A stretch of DNA of 54,670 bases. It comes from Candidatus Sumerlaeia bacterium (GTDB lineage: Bacteria > Sumerlaeota > Sumerlaeia > JADFCW01). The stretch is taken from positions 16,151 through 70,820 of the forward strand of contig JAOAGV010000010.1 of the NCBI GenBank assembly GCA_026415575.1, read 5' to 3'. The notes beneath the pieces were generated by a model. The model worked only from the letters and a program-made list of their open reading frames with translations. It ran no database searches and was not told the DNA's origin. The translations under genes were made by a program, and so were the position numbers. Of the stretch, positions 43,401 to 51,013 are shown piece after piece. Each line of letters starts with the position of its first letter. Position 1 is the first letter of the stretch.

Positions 43401-45269
43401 ATGATCGGCCAATGTGAAGTTTGTTTTGCCCCCGACAACCGGCGCATGACGGTGGAAATTGGCACCACCGTCGCCGAGGCCGCTGCCTGTGCCGACATTG
43501 GCATCGAGCAGCCGTGCGGCGGGCACGGTCGGTGCGGCAAGTGCCGGGTACGATTTTCTGACGGCGTGCCGGCTGCAACGCTGTTCGATCGGCGGGTTTT
43601 CACCCCCGAACAACTCGCCGCCGGCTGGCGTTTGGCCTGCAAGGCCGTGCTGTTGCAGGCAGCGACCATCGAGGTTCCCGCACCCAGCCTTGCTGTCAGT
43701 GTGAAAACGTTCGGCGGCGAAGACCTTTTCCCGCGCGACTTTGAGCGAGCCGTTGCGGCGCAAACCATCGCCCTCGATGCCGATGCCATGGACGACCAGG
43801 TCTCGCTGCTTGAGCGCGTTGCCCGCGCCTGCGGTCGCACAGGCATTCCCAAGGCAACGACCGGCACCGTCCGCGAATTGGCCCGCGCGGCTGCCTCCCG
43901 CGCCGGACGGATCCGGGTGCTTTGGGAGGAAGAGACGTTGCGCGCGGTCCTGCCCGCCGATTCCTTCGAACGTCCTCTCGGCGTTGCCATTGACTTGGGT
44001 ACTACGACAGTAGCCGCCGCGTTGATTGATTTGCACGACGGGGCAACGTTGGCCATCCATTCGGCGCTCAACGGCCAGGCGCGCTATGGCGCCGATGTGA
44101 TTTCGCGCATTACCTACTGTGCCGAACATGCCGACGGCGTCGCCGTGCTGCAGAAAGCGGTTGCCCAGACTCTCTCCGAGTGCATTGCGCATCTATGCCG
44201 CAAAGCTCAGGTTGCGCGACAACACATTGTTGCTCTGGCCCTCGCCGGCAACTCGACCATGCAGCATCTTGCGGTCGGCGTCAGTCCGCTGTCGCTCGGC
44301 ATGGCGCCCTATGTCGGCGTATGGCGGGGCGAGCGTTCGGTTCCGGCGGCGCATTTGTGGTTGGACGTTCATCCCCGGGCACGGGTCTGGCTCACCCCGA
44401 TGGTACGCAGCAATGTCGGCGGTGATACGACGGCCGCCATGGTGGCCACAGGCATGGATCGCGACGAGCGGCTGCGGCTTCTGATTGACATCGGCACGAA
44501 TGCCGAGGTGGTGCTGGGCTCGGCGCGGCGGCGGATTGCGTGTTCGACCTCGGCGGGGCCTGCGTTCGAGGGTGCACATATTTCGCAGGGGATGCGCGCG
44601 GGGGCCGGCGCCATTGACTACGTGGCCATTCACGAGGACGGCAGCGTGGCATTTCACGTCATCGGGAGCGGCGCAACTCAGGAGCCCGCGCGTGGGATTT
44701 GTGGGAGCGGGCTGATTGACGCCGTAGCCGAACTGTTGCGCGTCGGTGTCATTGACGAACGCGGCTGGCTTCGCCCTCCAACCGGCGGCGGGAAGCCTCT
44801 GCCTGACTCCATCGCCCGGCGAATCATCAAGACCGACAACGGCATGAACGCATTTGTTCTGTCGCCGGCGGAAAAATCGGCCGATGGAAATCCCGTTTGC
44901 ATCACTGCCGCCGACGTGCGCCAGCTGCAATTGGTCAAAGGTTCGATTGCGGCGGGCATCGAAATCCTCTGCCGCGAAATGGGCGTGGAACCCGCTGCGA
45001 TCGAAGAGGCCTTGATTGCGGGGGCGTTCGGCAACTACATCCGCAAAAGCAGCGCGTTGGCCATCGGTCTGGTGCCGGTGATGGACCCCGAGCGCGTGCG
45101 GTTTGTCGGCGACGCGGCGGGAATCGGCGCGAGGATGGTTCTGGTGGACCGCGCTGCGCGACGGCGGGCCGTCGCTCTCGCCGACAGTACCGAGTACGTC
45201 GAGCTGGCCGGGCGCGCCGACTACCAAAGCGCATTCGCAGCTGCGATGATGTTTCACAAAAAAGACTGA
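43401..45269 (+). CDS. RACo-like ferredoxin-ASKHA ATPase (corrinoid activation)
   Basis: A 622-residue protein like RACo, the ATP-dependent reductive activator of corrinoid methyltransferase systems. The N-terminal [2Fe-2S] ferredoxin has C39, C45, C48 and C80 in PCGGHGRCGKC and WRLACKA. The ASKHA domain has AIDLGTTTVAAALI for phosphate binding, ALAGNSTMQHL, LIDIGTNAEVVL and RGICGSGLIDAVAELL in family order. C-terminal VEEALIAGAFGNYI-type words complete the DUF4445 pattern. Such proteins restore inactive Co(II) to Co(I). No corrinoid protein or methyltransferase gene lies next to it, so its client is elsewhere. Start ATG 43401 is chosen to match the ferredoxin; the ribosome site is weak. Confidence 0.85.
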   Translation: MIGQCEVCFAPDNRRMTVEIGTTVAEAAACADIGIEQPCGGHGRCGKCRVRFSDGVPAATLFDRRVFTPEQLAAGWRLACKAVLLQAATIEVPAPSLAVSVKTFGGEDLFPRDFERAVAAQTIALDADAMDDQVSLLERVARACGRTGIPKATTGTVRELARAAASRAGRIRVLWEEETLRAVLPADSFERPLGVAIDLGTTTVAAALIDLHDGATLAIHSALNGQARYGADVISRITYCAEHADGVAVLQKAVAQTLSECIAHLCRKAQVARQHIVALALAGNSTMQHLAVGVSPLSLGMAPYVGVWRGERSVPAAHLWLDVHPRARVWLTPMVRSNVGGDTTAAMVATGMDRDERLRLLIDIGTNAEVVLGSARRRIACSTSAGPAFEGAHISQGMRAGAGAIDYVAIHEDGSVAFHVIGSGATQEPARGICGSGLIDAVAELLRVGVIDERGWLRPPTGGGKPLPDSIARRIIKTDNGMNAFVLSPAEKSADGNPVCITAADVRQLQLVKGSIAAGIEILCREMGVEPAAIEEALIAGAFGNYIRKSSALAIGLVPVMDPERVRFVGDAAGIGARMVLVDRAARRRAVALADSTEYVELAGRADYQSAFAAAMMFHKKD

Positions 45270-45367
45270 TAGCCCAACAACAGACGCATCGAGCAGAAAA
45301 TTCCAGTTTGTGGCGCAAAATACAGTTTGGCAAACTCAAGGTTTTACTCGGATAAGGAGGAACCCGT

Positions 45368-46123
45368 ATGGAAATCCGCCTTGACGGAAAAACGATGCTG
45401 ATCACCGGAGCCGGAACAGGACTGGGCCGCGCAACGGCGATTGAAGCGGGCGCCAGCGGCGCATTTGTCGGCGTCCACTACCATCGCAGCGAGCAGGGGG
45501 CGCGCGAGGCTCTGGAAGCAATCAAGCGCGCCGGCGGCAACGGCTGCCTGCTTCAGGGCGATGTGACGCGCCGCGCTGACGTGGACCGCATCTTCGATCA
45601 ATTCCTGGCGGCATCCGGCGGCCGGCTTGACATCCTCGTCAATAATGCCGGCGCCTTGGTCAAGCGCACGGCCATCGAGGACCTTGACGAGGAGACGTGG
45701 AACGAGGTGATTGCCGTCAACGTCACCTCGACGGTCAATTGCACGCGTCGCGCCATTCCGGTAATGAAAGCGCAGGGCGAAGGGGTGATTATCAACATTT
45801 CCTCAATTGCTGCGGCCACCGGCGGCGGGGCCGGCGCCATTCCGTATGCCACGGCCAAAGGGGCGATCAATACGTTCACCATTGGTTTGGCCAAGGAACT
45901 GGCGCCGTTCAATATCCGCGTGGTGGCCTTGATGCCGGGAGTTATCCCGACGGCATTTCACGAGAAATACTCGAGCCCCGAGCAGATGGAGAAGTTTCAG
46001 CGCTCAATTCCCCTGCGGCGTTTTGGGAAACCCGAAGATGTCGCCGCCGCGGTGGTTTATCTCGCTTCCGACCGCGCCGCTTTTATTACCAACACGTTCC
46101 TGAACATCAGCGGAGGATGGTGA
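45368..46123 (+). CDS. Short-chain dehydrogenase/reductase
   Basis: A 251-residue classical SDR of FabG-like length. TGAGTGLG at residues 13-20 binds the cofactor dinucleotide, NNAG is in place, and the catalytic Ser (SSIAAATGG), Tyr and Lys (YATAK) are all visible. C-terminal NISGGW fits the family end. Lack of a basic residue right after the glycine motif leaves the NAD/NADP choice open. The substrate is unknown. AAGGAGG stands before ATG 45368. It follows the RACo-like gene by 98 bases. Confidence 0.9.
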   Translation: MEIRLDGKTMLITGAGTGLGRATAIEAGASGAFVGVHYHRSEQGAREALEAIKRAGGNGCLLQGDVTRRADVDRIFDQFLAASGGRLDILVNNAGALVKRTAIEDLDEETWNEVIAVNVTSTVNCTRRAIPVMKAQGEGVIINISSIAAATGGGAGAIPYATAKGAINTFTIGLAKELAPFNIRVVALMPGVIPTAFHEKYSSPEQMEKFQRSIPLRRFGKPEDVAAAVVYLASDRAAFITNTFLNISGGW

Positions 46124-46140
46124 GGGGAAAAATGATGAAT

Positions 46141-46353
46141 GATGAAGGCGGAATGATGAATGATGAATAATGAATAGTGAATGATGAATAAAAAACCATA
46201 GATAAGCGCGAACAGACAAGGATTTGCGTTACTGCGCGGATATTTGGCCAATACCGAATTGTGTTGTTTCAGTGTTTTTTATTCCCCTTCCCTTCTCGTT
46301 CATCATTCCGCATTCATCATTCATTATTCATCACTCATCATTCCGCCTTCATC
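46141..46353. repeat. Long inverted repeat of GATGAA-type words
   Basis: The 35-base arm at 46141-46175 (starting GATGAAGGCGGAATGATGA) matches the inverse complement of 46319-46353 at 34 of 35 positions. About 143 bases lie between the arms, with nothing coding. The arms contain ATGATGA words that also spread outside them. It is flanked by convergent gene ends (the dehydrogenase and rubrerythrin) and could act as a two-way transcription end or be a small mobile-element remnant. Confidence 0.7.
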
Positions 46354-46370
46354 CCTTATCCCTCGATTGC

Positions 46371-46871
46371 TTATTTTACTTCGCTGAACTTGGTTTTCGG
46401 AGCCCCGCAGATGGGGCAGATCGCCGGCGGTTTGCCCTCGACCGTGTTGCCGCAGATGCTGCAAACATGAAGGGCTTTCTTCGGAAGGTCCTTGCCCGAC
46501 TTGGCCGCCTTTAGCGCCGCCTGATACAGCCCGTGATGGATTTTTTCCACGGCCATGGCGTTTTGAAATGAAATCGCGGCATCCTCGTTCTTGTCGCGCT
46601 GCGCCTTGGCCAGAAAGGCCGGATACATCTTTTGAAACTCGTGGCCTTCCCCTTCAATGGCCGCCTTGATGTTCTCGACCGTAGTCTTGACGCCGCCCAA
46701 GACTGCCAAGTGGGCGTGCGCGTGGACGGTCTCGGCTTCAGCGGCAGCCCGAAACAACTTGGCGATCTGCTTGAAGCCCTCGGCTTCCGCTTGTTTGGCA
46801 AATGCCAAATACTTGCGGTTGGCCTGGCTCTCTCCGGCAAACGCCGCCTCGAGGTTTTCTTTTGTTCCCAT
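46371..46871 (-). CDS. Rubrerythrin
   Basis: A 166-residue non-haem iron peroxidase that removes hydrogen peroxide. The four-helix domain carries the di-iron Glu and His residues in FAGESQANRKYLAFAKQAEAEG, AAEAETVHAHAHL and ENIKAAIEGEGHEF, with AVEKIHHGLY later. The C-terminal rubredoxin-like domain has CSICG and CPICGAP. Length is normal for a classical rubrerythrin. AAGGAGGA precedes ATG 46871. It suggests an anaerobic or microaerophilic way of life. Confidence 0.95.
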   Translation of the reverse strand: MGTKENLEAAFAGESQANRKYLAFAKQAEAEGFKQIAKLFRAAAEAETVHAHAHLAVLGGVKTTVENIKAAIEGEGHEFQKMYPAFLAKAQRDKNEDAAISFQNAMAVEKIHHGLYQAALKAAKSGKDLPKKALHVCSICGNTVEGKPPAICPICGAPKTKFSEVK

Positions 46872-47032
46872 AGCACTCCTCCTTGTTATGTCAGATTATG
46901 TTGCCTTACATCTGCCAAGGCTAAACGCGATCATGCACTGCAAAACGCTAAACGAAGCGAATGATCGGAGTCCTCCTCGCAATCCAAGATCCGAACCACC
47001 CCAACGAGATTCTCAGGCAAGTCAAAAGCCCG

Positions 47033-47953
47033 TTACACGCCCGTTTCATCATCGGGCGGGACCTCGACCGACGCAGCATCGGTCTCCTCGGCCTCGGCGG
47101 CAATTTCCTGCAGCCGCTTGATTTTGGCCTTCTTGCGGTCGCGCAGTTCCACCACCTCGCGCACATCGTCAACGGCCACCGTGTGCGTTTTCTCGTCGCG
47201 GTCTTGCACTTGGAGCGTTCGGCGCAACAGGTTGCGATCCACGACAATTCCTTCCACAGTGGCGGTTCGGACGAGCGAACCAATGGGCGGGACGCCCTTG
47301 GCCAATTCGACGTAAGTCGCTTCCTCGTAAGCGAGACAGCACATCAGCCGTCCGCACATGCCGGACAATTTGGACGGGGCCAGAGCAATGTCCTGGTTCT
47401 TGGCCATGCGGATGGAGACCGGTTTAAACTCGCGGAAATAGGCGCTGCAGCAGAGTCGTTTGCCGCAGATGCCGTAGCCGTCAATAATCTTCGCTTCGTC
47501 GCGAACACCAATTTGCCACAGTTCGATTCGGGCCCGCAGCGTGGCCGCCAAATCGCGCACAAGGGCGCGAAAATCCACCCGCTTGTCGGCCGTGAAGTGG
47601 AAAACAATCTTGTTGTGCGCGTCATCCACTTCGACCGTCGAGATTTTCATGGGCAGCCCGTGCTCGGCCACCTTCTGCTTGCAAATGGCCATGGCCTCGC
47701 GCTCGCGCTGGCACCGCTGCCGCCATTTCGCCGCCTCTTCCTCGGTCGCTGTCCGAATGATGCGCGGGAAATGCGTGCACTCGTTCCCTTGGGGACACGG
47801 ATGCGTTTGAATAGCCGCCACGTAGCCGACGGTCTGGGTTTCCTCGCTGCGGGGCACCACGCAAAAACTTTTCTCCCGAACGTCCAGATCGCCGACGAGG
47901 TAGAAAACCGGCATGTGCATGTCGCTGAATTTTACGGCGGCCAGTTTTGCCAT
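47033..47953 (-). CDS. ricT: PSP1 domain protein, RicT/YaaT-like
   Basis: A 306-residue protein of the PSP1 C-terminal domain family. GVRDEAKIIDGYGICGKRLCCSAYF and GMCGRLMCCLAYE, with their paired Cys, are the mark of RicT, which in Bacillus works with RicA and RicF as an iron-sulfur complex in RNA maturation. In other phyla the role is not known. The C-terminal 30 residues are Lys then acidic. No ricA or ricF gene is seen here. The start ATG is at 47953, after AGAGAGTGCGCAAGCG. Confidence 0.88.
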   Translation of the reverse strand: MAKLAAVKFSDMHMPVFYLVGDLDVREKSFCVVPRSEETQTVGYVAAIQTHPCPQGNECTHFPRIIRTATEEEAAKWRQRCQREREAMAICKQKVAEHGLPMKISTVEVDDAHNKIVFHFTADKRVDFRALVRDLAATLRARIELWQIGVRDEAKIIDGYGICGKRLCCSAYFREFKPVSIRMAKNQDIALAPSKLSGMCGRLMCCLAYEEATYVELAKGVPPIGSLVRTATVEGIVVDRNLLRRTLQVQDRDEKTHTVAVDDVREVVELRDRKKAKIKRLQEIAAEAEETDAASVEVPPDDETGV

Positions 47954-48039
47954 CGCTTGCGCACTCTCTAAATAAACTTCTACGGGAGAAAAACCGTCCC
48001 GTCAATGCTCTTTGCGCACGACATGGGCGGCGGAAAGGA

Positions 48040-48834
48040 TTAGAGCGGCTGGAGGCTGACAACAGGTTCGCGGGCAAGCAGCGTGCGCAGGGGCGCGAGG
48101 TCGGGCAGCCCAAGGGCGCGGGCGAGGGCATTGTCCAGTTCGGCGCGAACGTTGTCGTTGGCCATTTGCGGCAGCGGAGGAAGAAGCGCGTGATTGCACA
48201 GCCGGTCGTAGGCCGCTGCAAGCTGCCGCAGTTGCGATTGCGAAAGCGAAGCAATGTCCAACACCGGCATGGCCGAGAGAACAGGTTTTTTGAATTTGAC
48301 CCAAGCGCCGCGTGTTTCTTCCCGATGACCTACCAGGGTCAAGATTCCCAAAGTGGAGTTCAGCCAGAGCAAAAGCACTTTTTGTCGCTGGGCACTGGCG
48401 TGGCGTTTCTTTGGCCTCAGAGGCCACCATGTGTTGGAAAGTACAGGTTGCGCCAAACGGGCAGCAGTCAGTTTCTGTGTGTTCAGCCACATTCGCTCCA
48501 CAATCACGATTGATCCGGCGAGCGGCCAGAGGTCCTCGACCTTGCGGAGATTTCGCCCCTCTTTGGCCTTGTGCAAAGGCATCAAATATGCATTGGGCTG
48601 CTGGGCCATCGTATAAACCGTCTCGGCATCGTGGCTCCAGAACGCCGGCTGGTCGCCGACCTCGCCTTCGATCAGCGTCCGCAGGCCGTTGTAATAGACC
48701 AGCACGTCGGGCATTTTGCGGCGCGGGATGTTGGCCACGTCGAGGATTTGCTCCGGTGCGCTGATGACGCCGCGCTCCTGCAGCAACTGCGCAATCAAGA
48801 CGTTGAGAACTTCCTGACGGTGATGCTCGAGCAT
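48040..48834 (-). pseudogene. Internally deleted restriction-modification (N-6 DNA methylase type) protein
   Basis: A 264-codon frame whose two ends match the ends of a much longer protein family (about 1,000 residues: nuclease, adenine methylase and target recognition in one chain). Residues 1-62 (EVLNVLIAQLLQERGVISAPE ... MPDVLVYYNGLRTLIEGEVGD) look like the N-terminal nuclease part. Residues from about 66 (WSHDAETVYTMAQQPNAYLMPL ... WLNSTLGILTLVGHREETRGAWVKFKKP) look like the target-recognition end. The methylase middle, with its NPPY and DPxxG motifs, is missing, while the frame remains open. The N-terminal Asp and Glu of a PD-ExK-like site may still be present. I treat it as a deletion remnant, possibly still expressed. 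No ribosome site precedes the ATG at 48834. Confidence 0.6.
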
Positions 48835-48958
48835 AATCGGACAACCGGCTTTTCTATCCGGAGTTTTGTTTCCGGCGGTGGGATTGTGCTTGGCCTGCGG
48901 CGAAAAGGTCAAGGTGTGTTTGGACAGGCGGCGACAGCGGAATGTTTCGGTCAGGCGC

Positions 48959-50740
48959 CTAATACAGGACTTCTAGAACGGCCACTTTGTCGCTCTTGCC
49001 CTTCAGCGAGATCGGTTCGAGTTCGCGCAGCATGAACTGGTCGGGCGGGAGACACTTGGCCACTGCATGCGTGACGAGAATCTGCCCCGGTTTGGCGGCG
49101 CCCGAAAGCCGGCTGGCCACGTTCACCGCGTCACCGATCACGGTGTACTCCATGCGCTCGGTCGAGCCGAGATTGCCGGCCACCACGTCGCCGGCGTTCA
49201 ATCCGATGCCGATTTGGAAGCCTCGCCGGCCCTGTTCCGCCCATGCCTGATTGAGTTGGGTCATGGCGCGCTGCATCTGACAGGCGGCGCGAACGGCGGC
49301 CACTTCGCTGTGTTCCAGTTCGAGCAGGGGGCCGAAGAACGCCATCAAGCCGTCGCCGAGAAACTTGTCGAGGCTGCCGCTCTCGGCGGCAATCGCTTTG
49401 AACATGGCCGAGAAATACTCGTTGAGCTGGCGAATCAATTCGACCGGGCCGGTTGTTTCGGCAAACACGGTAAAGTTGCGGATGTCGCAAAACAACACGG
49501 TGGCGTGCCGGCGCACCGGTTCAAAATTAAGCGCGCGGTTCTGCCGGATGACTTGGTCCACCAACTCGGGCGAGAGATACCGCTGGAGGTTCGAGCGCCG
49601 CTCGACTTCGAGTTGAACGTTGCGGAAAAACTTGGCGTTCTGAATGGCGGTTGCAGCCAGACTGGCCAGCGCCTCGAACAACTCCCGGTCGCCGGGACCG
49701 ATGGGCCGCCTGGCCACACGGTCGGGGTTGCGGAAATCCACGTAGATCAGGCCGATGAGCTGGTTGTCGAACACCATCGGCGAACAGAGCACGGCGATGA
49801 CTTCCTGGATGAGGATGCTTTGCGCGCCGTCAAACTGGCTGCCGCGACGCAGGTCGCTGATAACCATGGACTGGCGCGTGCGCAGCACCTCGCGCGCGAT
49901 GCTCATGCTCGGCGTGGGCGAAAGCGCCAGAATGGTGCCCATCTCCTCGCTCGAGGAATCGCCGAAGACCGACATGCCGCGATGCAGGGCAACATTGATC
50001 TTGCGGCTTTTCTCGTCGTAGAGGATCAGAAAACCACAATCGGCTTCCATGATCTCGAGCGCCAGATCGAGGATGGCGTTGAGCCGCGCCTTGAGGTCGG
50101 TCACGCGGTTGATCATGGCGGCGGCGGCGTGAAGCCCCTTCATGCGAATCCGGTCGCGTTCGAGATTGTGCAGCTCGCCCTCGATGGCGCGCAGAGACGC
50201 TTGAATGCCTTCTTCGGCTTCATGCCAATCCTTGTCCGTTTCCGGCAAACCGGCTTTCTCCAAAAGCCGCGCCAAGGTGCTCTGATGAGACCGAATGGCT
50301 TCAAGATTGCGCTGGATGTGGCGCTGAATGCGTTCGAGAAACGGGCCCTCGCGGTTGGACGAAAGAGGCGTGTCGGCGGGGACGGGCGGTGGGGTCTGGC
50401 GCACCGTAGCATCCGCCGGTGCTTCCGCCTCGGCGACTGCGGTGGACACCACCAGTTGCGTTGCGCCCGCGGTGATGACATCGCCGTTTTTCAAAACCGC
50501 CTCTTTGACTTGTACGCCGTTGAGCCATGAGCCGTTCGAGGAGCCGAGGTCCTTGAAACGCCAGTGCTCGCCGTCCCAGAACAATTGAAAGTGGTGCGAG
50601 GACACGTATTGGTCGGTGAGAACAATTTGGCAATCGGGCGCGCGCCCGGCCACAAACGAATCGCCTTCAAAGACGCGTTCAAACAGCGGGATGCCGCTGT
50701 GGGTGACGGAAAGAGCGATTCGCGGTTTGTCGGCCGGCAT
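48959..50740 (-). CDS. FHA-GAF class III adenylate cyclase
   Basis: A 593-residue cytoplasmic signalling protein. Residues 1-100 form an FHA domain (GRAPDCQIVL, SSHHFQL, DLGSSNGSWLNG) for binding phosphothreonine. A coiled coil with QRHIQRNLEAIRS follows, then a GAF domain (about 215-385, MEADCGFLILYDEKS). The catalytic domain has VLFCDIRNFTVFAE and the second metal Asp of KFLGDGLMAFFG, with YTVIGDAVNVASRL for the transition-state Asn and Arg. The Lys in LDKFLGDG fits adenine choice, so cAMP is the expected product. FHA implies control by a Ser/Thr kinase. The start ATG 50740 is chosen with AAGGA in front. Confidence 0.9.
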   Translation of the reverse strand: MPADKPRIALSVTHSGIPLFERVFEGDSFVAGRAPDCQIVLTDQYVSSHHFQLFWDGEHWRFKDLGSSNGSWLNGVQVKEAVLKNGDVITAGATQLVVSTAVAEAEAPADATVRQTPPPVPADTPLSSNREGPFLERIQRHIQRNLEAIRSHQSTLARLLEKAGLPETDKDWHEAEEGIQASLRAIEGELHNLERDRIRMKGLHAAAAMINRVTDLKARLNAILDLALEIMEADCGFLILYDEKSRKINVALHRGMSVFGDSSSEEMGTILALSPTPSMSIAREVLRTRQSMVISDLRRGSQFDGAQSILIQEVIAVLCSPMVFDNQLIGLIYVDFRNPDRVARRPIGPGDRELFEALASLAATAIQNAKFFRNVQLEVERRSNLQRYLSPELVDQVIRQNRALNFEPVRRHATVLFCDIRNFTVFAETTGPVELIRQLNEYFSAMFKAIAAESGSLDKFLGDGLMAFFGPLLELEHSEVAAVRAACQMQRAMTQLNQAWAEQGRRGFQIGIGLNAGDVVAGNLGSTERMEYTVIGDAVNVASRLSGAAKPGQILVTHAVAKCLPPDQFMLRELEPISLKGKSDKVAVLEVLY

Positions 50741-50809
50741 TGTCCTTCGATCCTTTGATTGCGGCCAATGAAAGACCCCTTTGGCACCTCTTAGGCCATT
50801 GACCAAAAA

Positions 50810-50839
50810 CTAATACACCATACCGGTCCAACCGGTCAA
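50810..50839 (-). promoter_or_regulatory. Promoter of the cyclase gene with ACCGGT palindromes
   Basis: On the minus strand TTGACC (50839-50834), an 18-base spacer and TATTAG (50815-50810), five and four matches of six. Two ACCGGT palindromes (50822-50827 and 50831-50836, a third at 50876-50881) lie in or next to the promoter and could be repressor sites. The leader would be about 60 bases. The rest of 50840-51013 shows nothing clear. Confidence 0.45.
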
Positions 50840-51013
50840 TGCATTCTTGAGCCCATTTGTGAGAGTTGGGATGAAACCGGTACGGTCGGGATAGAACTCC
50901 AACATCCACGGCGTCCGAACCTGCGGAGGGCTGACAATGCAGCTTTCGAGATCGGTGCGAACCTGAACATGGCGGCGCGGCTTAACGGTGGCGGGTAAGC
51001 CCGCCGCTCCATC

